The translations under genes were made by a program, and so were the position numbers. The notes beneath the pieces were generated by a model. It had not been told where the DNA came from, did not search any database, and saw nothing but the letters and a program-made list of their open reading frames with translations. DNA of 17,100 nucleotides from Saccoglossus kowalevskii (taxonomy: Eukaryota > Hemichordata > Enteropneusta > Harrimaniidae): the NCBI RefSeq assembly GCF_000003605.2, contig NW_003139820.1:139172-156271 (forward strand), in the 5' to 3' direction. Positions 1 through 12,200 of the stretch are shown piece after piece (position 1 is the first letter of the stretch; each line of letters opens with the position of its first letter).

Positions 1-214
1 GGATACCAGCCGATACCCCCCCCCCCGCTTATAGAGACTGCGTACTACAGTTGATTATAGTTCCTGGGCTCCCTGTGGTTGTATGAATAATTTCGTGATT
101 ACGATTACAAAGTAGAAAAGTAGGTATGTAGTCATAAACATTTTATCATACACAATTATTTAATTTTATTTCCAATGCACTAAACCATATTCCAACTAAT
201 AAGACCTCTCTTAG
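1..214. other. Upstream intron of the NRF-6-like gene, no exon found
   Basis: It contains an 11-base C run (16-26). GT sites at 120-121 and 124-125 were tested as donors. Neither gives a phase-0 exon with an open frame and an acceptor, so the preceding exon is taken to lie outside the window. Confidence 0.6.
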
Positions 215-284
215 TCGTTTAAATTAGGATACTGTGTTCCAAAGTCGTGCGGAAACGAAGATGTGGTCACAATAGTAGAAACCG
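215..284 (+). CDS. Exon 1 in window: end of NRF cysteine-rich domain
   Basis: The acceptor is cctctcttag before 215 and the donor is g|gtaagt after 284. The exon starts at phase 0 and ends with one base of a split codon. It encodes residues 1-23, including GYCVPKSCGNEDV. This matches the LG-x-CVP-x-SC pattern that closes the extracellular NRF domain just before the first membrane segment. An in-frame TAG at 212-214 overlaps the acceptor, so the exon cannot extend left. Earlier exons must lie outside the window. Confidence 0.87.
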
Positions 285-3200
285 GTAAGTTTGATTCATT
301 TTATGATAATGAGATAATGACGTGTTTTCCGTTTGCATGATATGTTAAAACGTCGATACTGTTTTGTCTTTCAGTGACCAGTATTCTTCCTCCCCATCTA
401 CGGATGAGTTCGACTTCTACGTGTAACAAGGATTATGATCTGGATGCTGGTGCCATAGCAACAATGTAAGTACAGAACTGAATTGAAAAGTATGTGACTA
501 GAATAATCACTGTCATTATTATTGTAAAAATAACCACATCTTCGAATAAAAACACGCATAGTCAGAAAGTGAATATCCAAATGCTTTTAGTGGACATTTG
601 GACACACAACAAACGGACAACAACATGGTAGAAAAGGACAGACTTTGGTAATATTACTGAATGTTTATTAAAACCATCGTTAGAAAATTGAAAATCTGTA
701 AATTTGGAATCCAATAACCTTGGACTAATTACAATTATACTCATATGGCAAGCTACGAATGGGCGCATTTCTCCGGTCGAGGTTGTACGTGACTAAACGG
801 AAATTGACAGTGAAGCGGGCAGGCCATCGGATGAATCATTTTACTGATAGCTGGTAGTAAGACTATTGGCTGTCATTCATTTATTCTTTTATTCCAGATG
901 TTTCTGTGTCATATTTGGTGCCTTGGTTGTCATCGGTACAATATATGATATATACATTAAAATCAGGCGACCTACTCACGAAAAGATTTTAGTTCACAGT
1001 AACGCTGGTGGCAGAGTCACACATAAAGGTACTTTAACATACAGTAAATGTTTGTAGTTTCCGGAAATGTTTTTTTTTTTTAATTTGCCATGACTAAGCC
1101 CAAAACCTATAACAAGACTATTTTGCTGCATGATACATCAGACAGGTGTCTACAAACTTCATTTAAATACATCCGTGACCATGGTTTCGTAAATAGCGTC
1201 CTCTGCTATGAAGCAACTGGTCACAGCTATAGAGGGCCAAAAAAACAATACGAGAGGTTTATTATTGAAAAGAATTTCTGAAACATATCAGTAGCTTAAA
1301 CTATATATAATAACAATAATTTGTATTATGTATCAATGTCGACGTCTGCACAATGATTGATGACTCTCTCTCTCTCTCTCTTATTCGTTGATGCAATTCC
1401 AAGAGATATTAGCTGCGATACAACCACTGTATGATATTATATTAAAATACATGTTGTAAGAAAAAGACAGATTCGATTTACATAAGCCATTTAATAATAA
1501 TTACTATCAATACGAACGCAATAGGAATAAGTTGCAAGTTCGATTTAAAGCTGATATATCAACATTACTATCCAATCATTGTGTTTCCCAATTTTTAATC
1601 CAGAGGTATGAATCTTACTGAACCCTATGATAGGGCACCTCACTGTATATTTTGTTCAGTTGCAACAGTTTTCTTCAGTTTGTTGTAACAATGCAATAAT
1701 AAACAGTGTATTGTTTAGATGCACATCACGCTGCCTTTATTAGGCTGTACAGTCCAATGCATGCAGCTTGAACCCGGTCGAATGTGAGCGAATATTATCC
1801 ACGAGCTATTTCATTGAAGACAAATTATTTGTGTATATCTATTGGTTTGCTGTATAATGGCTGGGTATAGTGTGAGAGTTGACTGCGTTGCAATATCAAG
1901 AACTATCATATATTGGTCGGACTGGTACGGTTTGACAGATAAAGTGTGAATCGAAACATGGTGGCCCCTATGTAGAAATATGTATGTTGTTTCCAATAAT
2001 TTGTTTTCAATGGGAGAGTTAGCTTATACAAGATTTCCCAGCCATGTATGCATGCATGTTTGCTCTTATATGCTCCCATATACTGTATCAATCTGCTGTG
2101 TACTATAACGATATATGCAGATATCATAATTAGCATGGTTATGTATAATGCAGAATAAATATCATCGCGATGGACTTTCAAAAACCACCTATATAACCAT
2201 TCGTCTTTTTATTAGGGTATATCCATCAGTTCATCTTGGCGTGTTCGTTCCTGGAAAATGGTCGTAAGATTCTGTCGGCCAAGATAACCACTCCATATCT
2301 GCTGTGTTTGAACGGAATACGTGTACTTAGTTATTCATGGGTGTTAATTGGTCACGTGTTTACAGCAATGTTTCTTGTTACCGGTATGTATGAATTTATC
2401 TTTAGTTTTTTTCTGTTTTATTTCTCTATTACTATACTGTTCAGCTGAATTATTAATCAAACAAACGACAAACAACACTTTGAAACAGAAAAAAGTCCGA
2501 AGTTGTTCTTTTTTGCTTCATCTATACATTAAAAGATAATATCAGTATGTGTAATTAACATTATCTTGGCAATATAACTCAAATTGCGTAACCGATTTCA
2601 AAAAGTCATAATACAATGCACTGCTCTATTACTTATACCGATCCAGTATCTAAAACAAATTAATCAAACAATTGATGAATTGATATTTAATAGATATTTC
2701 TATTTTGTTTTCAAGAAAATTATTAGGAATCACTGTTTTGTATACGCGTGGGCAACAAATAACATATATGAAAGATAGGCGTTGTGGTTTTATCGATGTA
2801 AAATTTAATAGATCAGTATTTAATCTTTAGTACATAAATCAACAAAAAATAAAATTAATGATAACAAATTTCAATATAAAAGAAAGCCACGTTTGTTTGG
2901 AGAACGTACACATTCCATCAAACAAATACTGTTTTGTTTCCAAATTAAAGTTTCTGTTCTACAATATTCGATTGTTCCTTCAATGACCAAGACATCTGAG
3001 ATTAGTGACAACTATTCTCAGTACCTGCATTCAACGCGCCTGATCAGAGTTAGCGACACGATATTTGCATGGCGGTGGCGAGATCGGCTCACCATCCCTA
3101 GTGCCGAAGGCGCAATTGTTTTCTCCGAAGGCCCAACTTTTCAAGGAGATTCTGGGGCGTGTTCCCCCGAAATTTTGGAATCTAGTCCCTCTGAATTTTG

Positions 3201-6200
3201 CTGACATAAATAACAAGATAATACAAAGGGTTAAAATTTGATTTTTTAGGTAGGGCGACTACGATATAACACATCAACTCACCAACATATTTGAAATATT
3301 GCTTGACCAATATATTAAACTACAAAACATTCCACGAATGTCAGGAGTATAATTTCTACTATCCAATCTCAACTGAGAGTCTGAAACAAGAAATATTTGC
3401 TCATAAATAATGCAATTTTTCCGGGAAAAAATATTTTTATTCAGCATTTTGTTTTATTAAAAACAGTTCACACATGGGACCAAGTTCAGATCATGACCAT
3501 TATAATAAGCCAGTTTCATTATGTCTTAATATTACGCGAGTTTCTTTAGTTTTACGTATTTAGCTTTATAATAGCAACTTCGATCTTTCTCCGTCACGCA
3601 ATACGTGAAACACAGAGAACAGGTTTCAAAGATGGCGCAGTTATTATATTCTGCGCATTCAAAAGTCGAATGATCTTTGATTTTTTTATACAGAGAACTT
3701 CAAGTATTTTCTCAACTGTTTCAAAGGATTTTGGTATCAAGCGATATGGAATGCAACGTATTCTGTGGACTCCTTCTTTTATTTAAGGTTGGTAAATTGT
3801 GGATCTTTATATCGAATCAGATGTGGAAAACTGGTCTGCATGATTAATCATATACAATATAAAAATTTCACATTTGTGCTTAAAAATCAAAATGGATTAG
3901 GCACACACGTAAGACAGACGCGCCAATTGGTGTAATACGTCAACGACTCAATTGGCGCATATAACCCGTGGTTTACGACAATGAAATCGAGGTAATGTCT
4001 TCATTGCAACCAGATCCAGTCAATTGGTCTCGAGGGCAACCCCTTCCAAAGATTGACAATTATTCACGACATTTTGGGATCTAGCAACAGGTTGAAATTT
4101 TTTCTTAGACGTTTTTCTTTCTAAGAATTTCACAAAGATTCGTCCAGTTATCCTGCTTGAAAGGCGGTGGTCGTCGCGCTTTGCGTGCTTAAATTTTGTG
4201 TATACAAAAAATGTATTTAACACATATATATTGTATACGCTATGTATGTATAGCCTTCTCGTCAATTTGTGAAAATTTGAGGCACTTAATAAATGCATGC
4301 AGCATGAAGTAATTTCGAAGGTAAATCTGAAAGTCAACCCTCATGTCCGAGTAAGATTACTCGATGCTATCAGCATCACCAAAATGAATCCGTAGAGACA
4401 TACGAATAAAACTTACCACCATGTAAACAACCAGTAACAGATCCGACCAAAAAATACCGTGAATTATACTCTACACATATTTGACATTAGACAGCTTGAT
4501 AAAATAATACACATTTCCACCTTATAACGTAGATATAATTGCTGAATGTATTCTTCCTAGGTGTAACCTACTGTGTGATATTTTCTGTTTGTAGTGGTTT
4601 GTTAGTGACATATCTATCAATGAAACAGATGGCTAGAAACAATGGTAAAATGAACTGGTTGGTGTATTACATTCATCGCTATTGGAGAATAACATGGGTG
4701 TTGCTGTTTGTAATGTTGTTTTATACATACCTCATTCTACACATATTTGACGGACCGATGTATCAATCGACCTATGAAGAAATGGCTGAGTACTGCAAGG
4801 AGTATTGGTGGACGAATATTTTGTATATAAACAACTTGTATCCGTTTCCTGGCGTTAACGGTCCAGTAAGTTTAACGTATATTTATTAATGACAGTTGCA
4901 GTCGCAGCAACGTAAAATGTGTATATAAAAAGTTGTTTTAGATAAAAACAAATATCGAATATATTTAATTATTATCCTACCCTGACTTAGTAGCAAGAGA
5001 AAATGTTTTAAATTAAATCTTAGTCAAAATAAGTTCACTGACAAGGCTAATTGACATGACGTGTAACTTCACTATGAAGTAGACAAGCACATTCAGTACA
5101 TAACATACATTGTCAAGATGAAATAATTATTCTGCAACATCATAATCCCTAACGTTACAACGAATACTATTGTAAAATCGCGCTCAGCTGCCTAATATTA
5201 CAAACAATAACTGATGTTTATTCTTTAAATGACAAAAATGTTATATAATATAGGGTAGTTAAGACGTAATACAGCACACATCAAATATACATATCACTAA
5301 GTTTGATTATTATTCAATCGTTCCAAAAAAATCGATTTTAATTTCTTCAATGACCATTGACTTTTATTTTTAAATGTCTATGTTCTGTTGATATCTTGGG
5401 GGACTTTTCCATGTGACATACATAAATACATACTTGACCAAGTCTGCAGGCCCTGGCTGTAAATAATACATTGACCGCAAAATGTGGTAAGGTCTCGCTA
5501 GTCCCATGTGAAACATTTGTGCAAATTACTATAGCACTGACTATTTTTCATAGGTAGTCTAAACCTATATAAGTTTAATGAAATACAATGCAAATAATAG
5601 AAACAAAATCATACATTTAGTAACTTTAAAGTGGATGAGTGGGGTAGGTAGAGTTATATTAAATGTAACATGAATGAAACCATATCTTACCTCTTTACTA
5701 ATCCTAAGCAAGGCAAACTTAAGTTAAATTTAATTACATTGATAAAAATTATGATTATTATAACAGTAAGGGTCATCACTTGGTTAGATTGGTAGTTCGG
5801 TTGCCAAACTCCAGTTTCTATACCTCTGAGGTCTGTACTATAAGAATCTGAATGATGCCACTATGTCAATCTTGGGCATTCCGCACAATATGAAAATTAA
5901 GGCAGCTATTATGGAAAATCTTGTTTTTGTCAATATCTCATTAACTACACATAGTATCAAAATTATTTGGGTTTCTATTTCCATGTTTTATGGGCTAAAG
6001 GATCAGATTAAGCCATTTCAGTAAAGTGTACACAAATATTTTTTTGCTGAATAGGCATAGAATATGCAAATTAGGGCGGTCATTACGGAAATGTTTGTTT
6101 GTGTCGATATCCCATTAACTACACATAGAATCAAAATGTTTTTGGTCTCTATCCCCGTGTGTTGAGAGGTAAAGAATCCGAATAAACCATTTCTGTAAAG

Positions 6201-9200
6201 ATCACGGCAAAGTTTTACTGAAAACATAACATAACATGATTATGATTATTTTACTGACTCAGTACTCTAACAAGTCGCTCTCACTTGTCACCCATCTGGT
6301 GTGCTCATTCTGGCAGTGTGTATCCCCGTGACATCCACAAAACATTGTATATGGCAAGTGAGCTGCTGTGGAACAGGGTGTATCCGTACCACAACCACAC
6401 TTTATCATTTCCAGCAACTCCGGTGGAGCAACACTAACATTTTTCTACCCATTCTTCACGTCCAGACTTCTCCACGGACCTCAGACATGTTCGACGTCAT
6501 CACGTTTTTGAACCCGTAGCAGGCAGCCATGAATACTATTGCTTCTTCAATGATGTCACCTATGTTCTCAAATAACACGCCCAATGTGTGCAGTTCTACA
6601 CCACTCTTAAGGACTTTGAAGATGTTGTTTTTCCTACACCAAAGCACTGAGCCACGGTGTCACAGCCTTAGAGAGCATGAGTAGCTAGCAGCTGTGAAAG
6701 CAAGTGTCCATCCTCACTTGCAGTTGCCCCAATGTCTATAGTGGTTCGTTCATAACATGTTCCTTCCAGAGTGAGATGGCAAATCAGCAACTCCCTGTAG
6801 TAGTGCAGCATAAGGACGAAAACATCTGTGTCCTCACATACAACATTTATTCTTTGCACTCTACTTTCAGCAGTCTTAACCATTTAATGTGTGATTATCA
6901 CATCCGCTTCTTTTTGCCAAGTCCGGAGATCTTCTCTGTGGAAGACAATGCCGTCCTGAATTACATCTTGTAAAAGGTCAGTAGAGGTAATGACCAGACT
7001 GTGATTACTTGGCTCTTCCTGTGCTTTATGGATCAAGTCCTGACATATCAGATATATGACCTGTATCTTATTCAAGGTAACTGTAAGGACAAGTTTCAGA
7101 GGTGGCAATGGAGTATGTAACTGCAGTCTGTGTCTTGGGCTCGCTTCATCACCAGCTCAAGCTGCACACGTTCCACTTTTAATGCTAAAGTTAAAGTAGC
7201 GATCAAAGATCAGGTATGTGTCCTGGTTGGCAACCCTTTTCATCACTTTCCTCGTGAAGACGTTGACAAAATCTGCCACAGTTCCATGATTAGGCCAGTT
7301 TATAACACAAAGGAGAGCACATCCATCTGATATTTCTACCTCTGATTTCTCAACTAAGCGATGTGTCACCTACAGCTTCTTCTTCAGTGTGGATTTCGTA
7401 GTTGCGATTCTCATATTGCCCTCATCATCAAACATGGAGGTAGAGATGGGTGACAGTTTATGCACAAGGACAGTTTTGATATTAATTTCTCGAGACTGTT
7501 GCAACCCTAGTACCTGAGAGTAGATTGGATTTGTGTCATACAATTTACTGTTCCCAATCTTTACTGCCTTCTTCTTCACTGCCATAGTCGCCACAACCTT
7601 GGACAAGGACTCAATAAATCTTCCAGGCCAGCTCTTTTCAAATGACACAAGTTGACCACTCCCAATATCCACTGCATCATGTGTGTTTCAAGTGCAATCT
7701 GTCCAGTAAAGACACTGATCAAATCAGCAGGACGAGCAGTTGGATCCAGGGGATTAATGCAAGTCAAAATTTTGTCCCGTTGCTTGCCTCTGTCCTCGAC
7801 ATTCAAAGTGATGCGTGACGGCTTATCTTCTTTACAACTTTCTTTACGTCACCTCTTTCTCTCCACTGTCATCCGACATATCCGCAATATCCTGAATGAT
7901 CATGCTGCAAGAGTGCATACTGTACGCCCATCGTTTCAAGGTTTCAGGCTTCAGAGTTATGCCTATAATTCCATTTGGACTATACTCAGAATGCATGAAG
8001 GTCGTCTCCATCCATATGTCAGACCAGATCCCATTCCAGAGTCCCAGCGTGTGGCACATGGTATGTTTACCACTCATGAACCACTGAAGTACTTCAGGTG
8101 GTAGGTACTTCGTTGTCATCAGGTAGTACAACCTGTATCTTGCAGAGACAAAAATAATGGCATCATTTACTCTACTGCCCAGAGGTGGAGTGGCCAGTCT
8201 ACCCCTCGTTCTGCCCACACTCATACCATCATGATGAAGGTTTTATCATGTTTCGAACCCAGAGGCGGGTTGTTATGTTTCTTAATGAGAGAATTGCAAA
8301 TGCTTCAAGCATCTCCTCATGACTTTCACATCCTTCCAGATGTGGATGCAACAGTTCTTCTGTCACTGACCAAAGGACTCTAAAGTTTTGTAGGAACACA
8401 GCTAATAAAACTATGTATGTGCATGCCCCCGAGCCATGGTATGAAATCTGAGAATCTCTCTTGCTAAGCCCACTTCACATTGACTGCAACTCTGTAGAGA
8501 TGCTGATCATTTGTCAGAATAGTAATGTCCTGTCCATATTCCTTCATTAGACGCTGAGCTTCAGTAATGGCTGTGATAATAGAGTCTGGATGGGCTAGAT
8601 TCATATCAAGCAATGGCAGATAAATGGCCTTTGTCACTTGTTTCACACTCTGCCCTTGTGCTCTACACAGTTTGGTGTTGAAGCCACCAAACTCGATCGG
8701 GTTTGTGCTTGTAGCAACACACTTAAAGAACTCAAAGTCTAAATGATGGGCCTTTTCTAAAGCAACAACTTAGTGTGCCATTACTTTAAGTGGACTGAAC
8801 TGACCGAACAATTCACTTCACAAGGCATGTTTGGCTTCTTAGGATCATAGTATCTCAGGTCGATAATCTATTCTTTCCTATGCAGTGAAAGATCTACCTA
8901 TTGGAATCATCTCTACCATGCTTATCCACAAATTATAGTAGCATTACGAGAGTGTGTGGATAGGAGCCCAGTATGTGATGAAATCTTGGCGCATCAAAAT
9001 TGTCAGAGACAAGTTGAACAAGTCTGTCTTCAGCATGGACATGTCCTCTGATGCATTGCTTACAGCTGCTGCTGCCACCGATGCATTGAACCTAAGAACT
9101 TCATCATAAGTACAAGATGCAAAGAATTCATGAAATTGTTTCTGTTTAAGACAAAGCCTGGATCGCGATCTTGAGGGTTGTAAATCTGGCATTGGTAACA

Positions 9201-12200
9201 ATGTTTCCAAAGAGAGTGGCTGGTAAGGTGAAATCCAACTTTGTAGAAAGCTTAGATACCAAGGATAACAAAGTGGAACTGATACATTCATTGGCATTGT
9301 CCATATCAACCCTGGCATGATAGTTCTTGTCATCAACTGATGACTGCGTTACATTGATGAGCAACCTTTTCCAGCCCAATCTCAACATCATCTTCATCAC
9401 CACTCGGCATTAGTTTCAACAAACTTACTTCGCCTTACTTCGAAAGATGAGAAGACCAGCAACACTTATGCCACTCAGCAAGAGAAGATCAGAACCAAAG
9501 TGAATTCCATACTCGTGATGAATCTACTCTCACTTCACTGACTGTCGCTTCAAATTCTACATCCATCTCCTCCTGGCTACTACTACATACTGCAGAAGCT
9601 GACTTCATTGACCAAGGTGGACAAATCGTCTCGTAATAGTCTTTGTGGTAACTACCATTAGTTGCATGCAGATAACTCACTGCCCCAGCTAAATGTGTCT
9701 CTACTTCGCATCCCCCAGTTGTCCTGAGATCTACAGATATCTAGAAGGGTTTTCGTGAAATTCTTTCTGCCCTAACCACTGTCCTACAAAGAACAACCCT
9801 GCGCCAATGGTTCTGGATGCTTGATGTCAATGTCAAGGCATTCCTCGCTGCAGAAAAGGCAATGTTGCATAAAGTTGAAGGTTGTCGATCTGGACCGATG
9901 CAGACGTTTTACTGCAGATCTATCTTCATAACTTTTTGATGCACTCAGTTTATTCAAGTGTCTCTTGATGTGAGATTTGGATGTATAACTGGATACACCT
10001 GTAAATTCTTGTCTGCCAACACTCTAGTTTCAAGACTTTCATGGATATCATCAAATCTCCGTTTATTGATGCAATGACAGTCTATATCCTGCCAGTCCCT
10101 GCGATACTAAGTTCCTTCTTGCTTCCATCTTCTTTGAAAAAGATACAACACCCATTCATCGTTCAGCTCTAAATAGAACAGAATATCTATATGAGCTACT
10201 TTTACAGAACGCTTGAATAACAAACAGAGACGTGGCTACTTTTACCATTGTGTAGCTACTAAGATATTGCCAAAAGCAAGATTGTCAGTAATGGCAAATT
10301 TTCAGTAATGGTGGCCTTGATATGCCTAATAAATTTCTCCGTTTCCTTAAAAATGTTAATACAGGTTTTGCCGTCAATCTATACAACCCCATCAGACACC
10401 CCACCCCCACGCATGCATGTTCTGTAATTAGGTACAAGAAGATTGTTGGATAGGTAATCAGACACGAAAAGAAACACGAAAAGCAGAAATATTATTTACC
10501 TACCACTAGCTATCATACATAAGTTCTGTTTTTTTGACAACAAAGCACAGCTTATTTACAGGCAAAACAAGTGGAGAAAGACCAAGTGGTAATACACACA
10601 CATAGTGAATAGTAACCCTGATTGGTGGACTGATTTTTTCTTATAAGCCTTCTGATTGGTAGATGTTTTTTGAATGGCTTTTTGGCGGGAAATTCAAATA
10701 CATTAATCTGATCGCTGTTTTGCGGGAAATTCAGAATAATTAATCTGATCTAAAACAGAAATTATTGTCATACCATGTGTAATACCATGTATTGACACAA
10801 GCAAGATTTTCCATAATGACATACTTAATTTGCAAAAGAATATGTCCATTCAGCACAAAATATTTGTGTAAACTTTACTGAAATAGGTTTATGTGATTCT
10901 TTACCCCTCAAAACATGGGGATAGACACCAACATTATTTTGATACTGAGTGAAGTTAATGAATTATTGACGAAAAAATAGATAATAATGGCCACCTTAAT
11001 TTGCATATTTTGCGGCTTGCCCAAGGGTAACAGACAGGCATCATCCAGATTCTCAAAGGTAGAGAAACAACAACAAAACTTTGTTTGGACCGTATTGCAC
11101 GCTTTTCGGTCTCTGCCACCAGACTATGGCGTCATTTTCTGTTATTCATTGAAAATCGTCTAGACATGATTCACAATCCACCAACATTCCACACGCGCCC
11201 CATTCATTCCCACAAATACTCCATCCTACCCCACACACACACTCGCAAATATATTTAAATGAAATATGCTACAACAAATATTTGTTACGCAGTGCGCTTG
11301 TCCTTCGACTTTGTAGTCATTGGTTTGTAAAATAAACAACTTATGAATATTTATGATCTAATTCGTAACATTGTGTGTCCAACACCAATGACCAAATATC
11401 CGGGTGAACATTAACTTGGCAAATATGAGGTTTAACCCAGCCAGCCTTCTATTTAACACAACAAGAGCATTGACTTGATGAAGTGAGTCAGACCCGGAAA
11501 CATGAGATTAAGTGCGTGAAAAGTTCAGCAAAATCATATTTCAATTTACAATCACGTTCTTTGTCACGTAGTGTATTGGATGGGTGTGGTATCTGGCATG
11601 TGATATGCAGTTCTATTGGCTCAGTCCACCAATACTGATTCTGCTTTACAGGTAAGTCATTTTGATAATCTTCATATTTTTTTGAATAATCTGCTCAAAT
11701 GTTGTTTCAAACAAGCTAACAACCTAAAAAGAGAAAATATTTGCAGTAAAAAAAACCAAGCCTGAATAAATAACTTTGAACTATCTGACAGTTATCCGAC
11801 ACCTCGATGACGTAAGAATATTTATTTAATATGGATGTTTTTGGTTCTTGTCAGTCATACAAGTACTAATCACTCATGTCCGTTTATGTTATAGGTCTTG
11901 GAAATGGGGCATGGGTTTAATCGCATCGCTATGTGTGGCGTGTTGGTGTGTCGTCGCTCTTATTGCTACACATTTTGGAGAAGTTGCTTCAATGTTCCAT
12001 GAGTAAAGATTTCATTTTATTGCACTGAAAATCTAATCTGTTTACCAAAATGACATTAGAAATTAGATTGCCATAATGCTGAGGAAACTTGCATATAACT
12101 GCATGGTGCATAAATTGTGTGTGCCATCATGTCACGAATGAAGCATATTACTATAACACTGTGATACACATGACGGGTTAGGTAAAGATGTGAAACAGAT

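Larger units (their letters stand above)
5814..11068 (-). mobile_element. Decayed DNA transposon with long terminal inverted repeats
   Basis: The sequence from about 5814 rightward reappears as its reverse complement ending at about 11068. Matched blocks include GAATCTGGATGATGCC-like, CAAATTAAGG, a TCATTAACT-like block and CAGTAAAGT-ACACAAATATT. The pairing runs roughly 300 bp on each side with mismatches and small indels. Between the arms lies one minus-strand decayed gene. The element fills most of the intron between exons 6 and 7 of the host gene and lies opposite to it in sense. The precise ends and a target-site duplication could not be fixed by eye. The superfamily is not assigned. Confidence 0.8.

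Noticed and set aside
60-123. Possible earlier exon of the host gene with donor at 120 or 124
   Set aside because: In phase 0 it meets stops (TGA at 96-98, or TAG at the border) before any acceptor, and shows no NRF-domain motif.
1090-1281. Open frame of 63 codons in the intron between exons 3 and 4
   Set aside because: No recognisable domain, not compatible with the phase of the neighbouring exons, and inside a well-bounded intron.
2893-3204. 103-codon open frame as a possible missing exon
   Set aside because: No family motif; the missing SVDSFFYL exon was found at 3694-3787 with correct phases.
7652-8104. 150-codon plus-strand open frame
   Set aside because: It is the antisense shadow of the decayed minus-strand transposon gene, where the family motifs are found.
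10621-10660. Minus-strand promoter of the transposon (CCAAT pair and TTATAA)
   Set aside because: The order and spacing do not fit a normal promoter, and the motifs are short enough to occur by chance.
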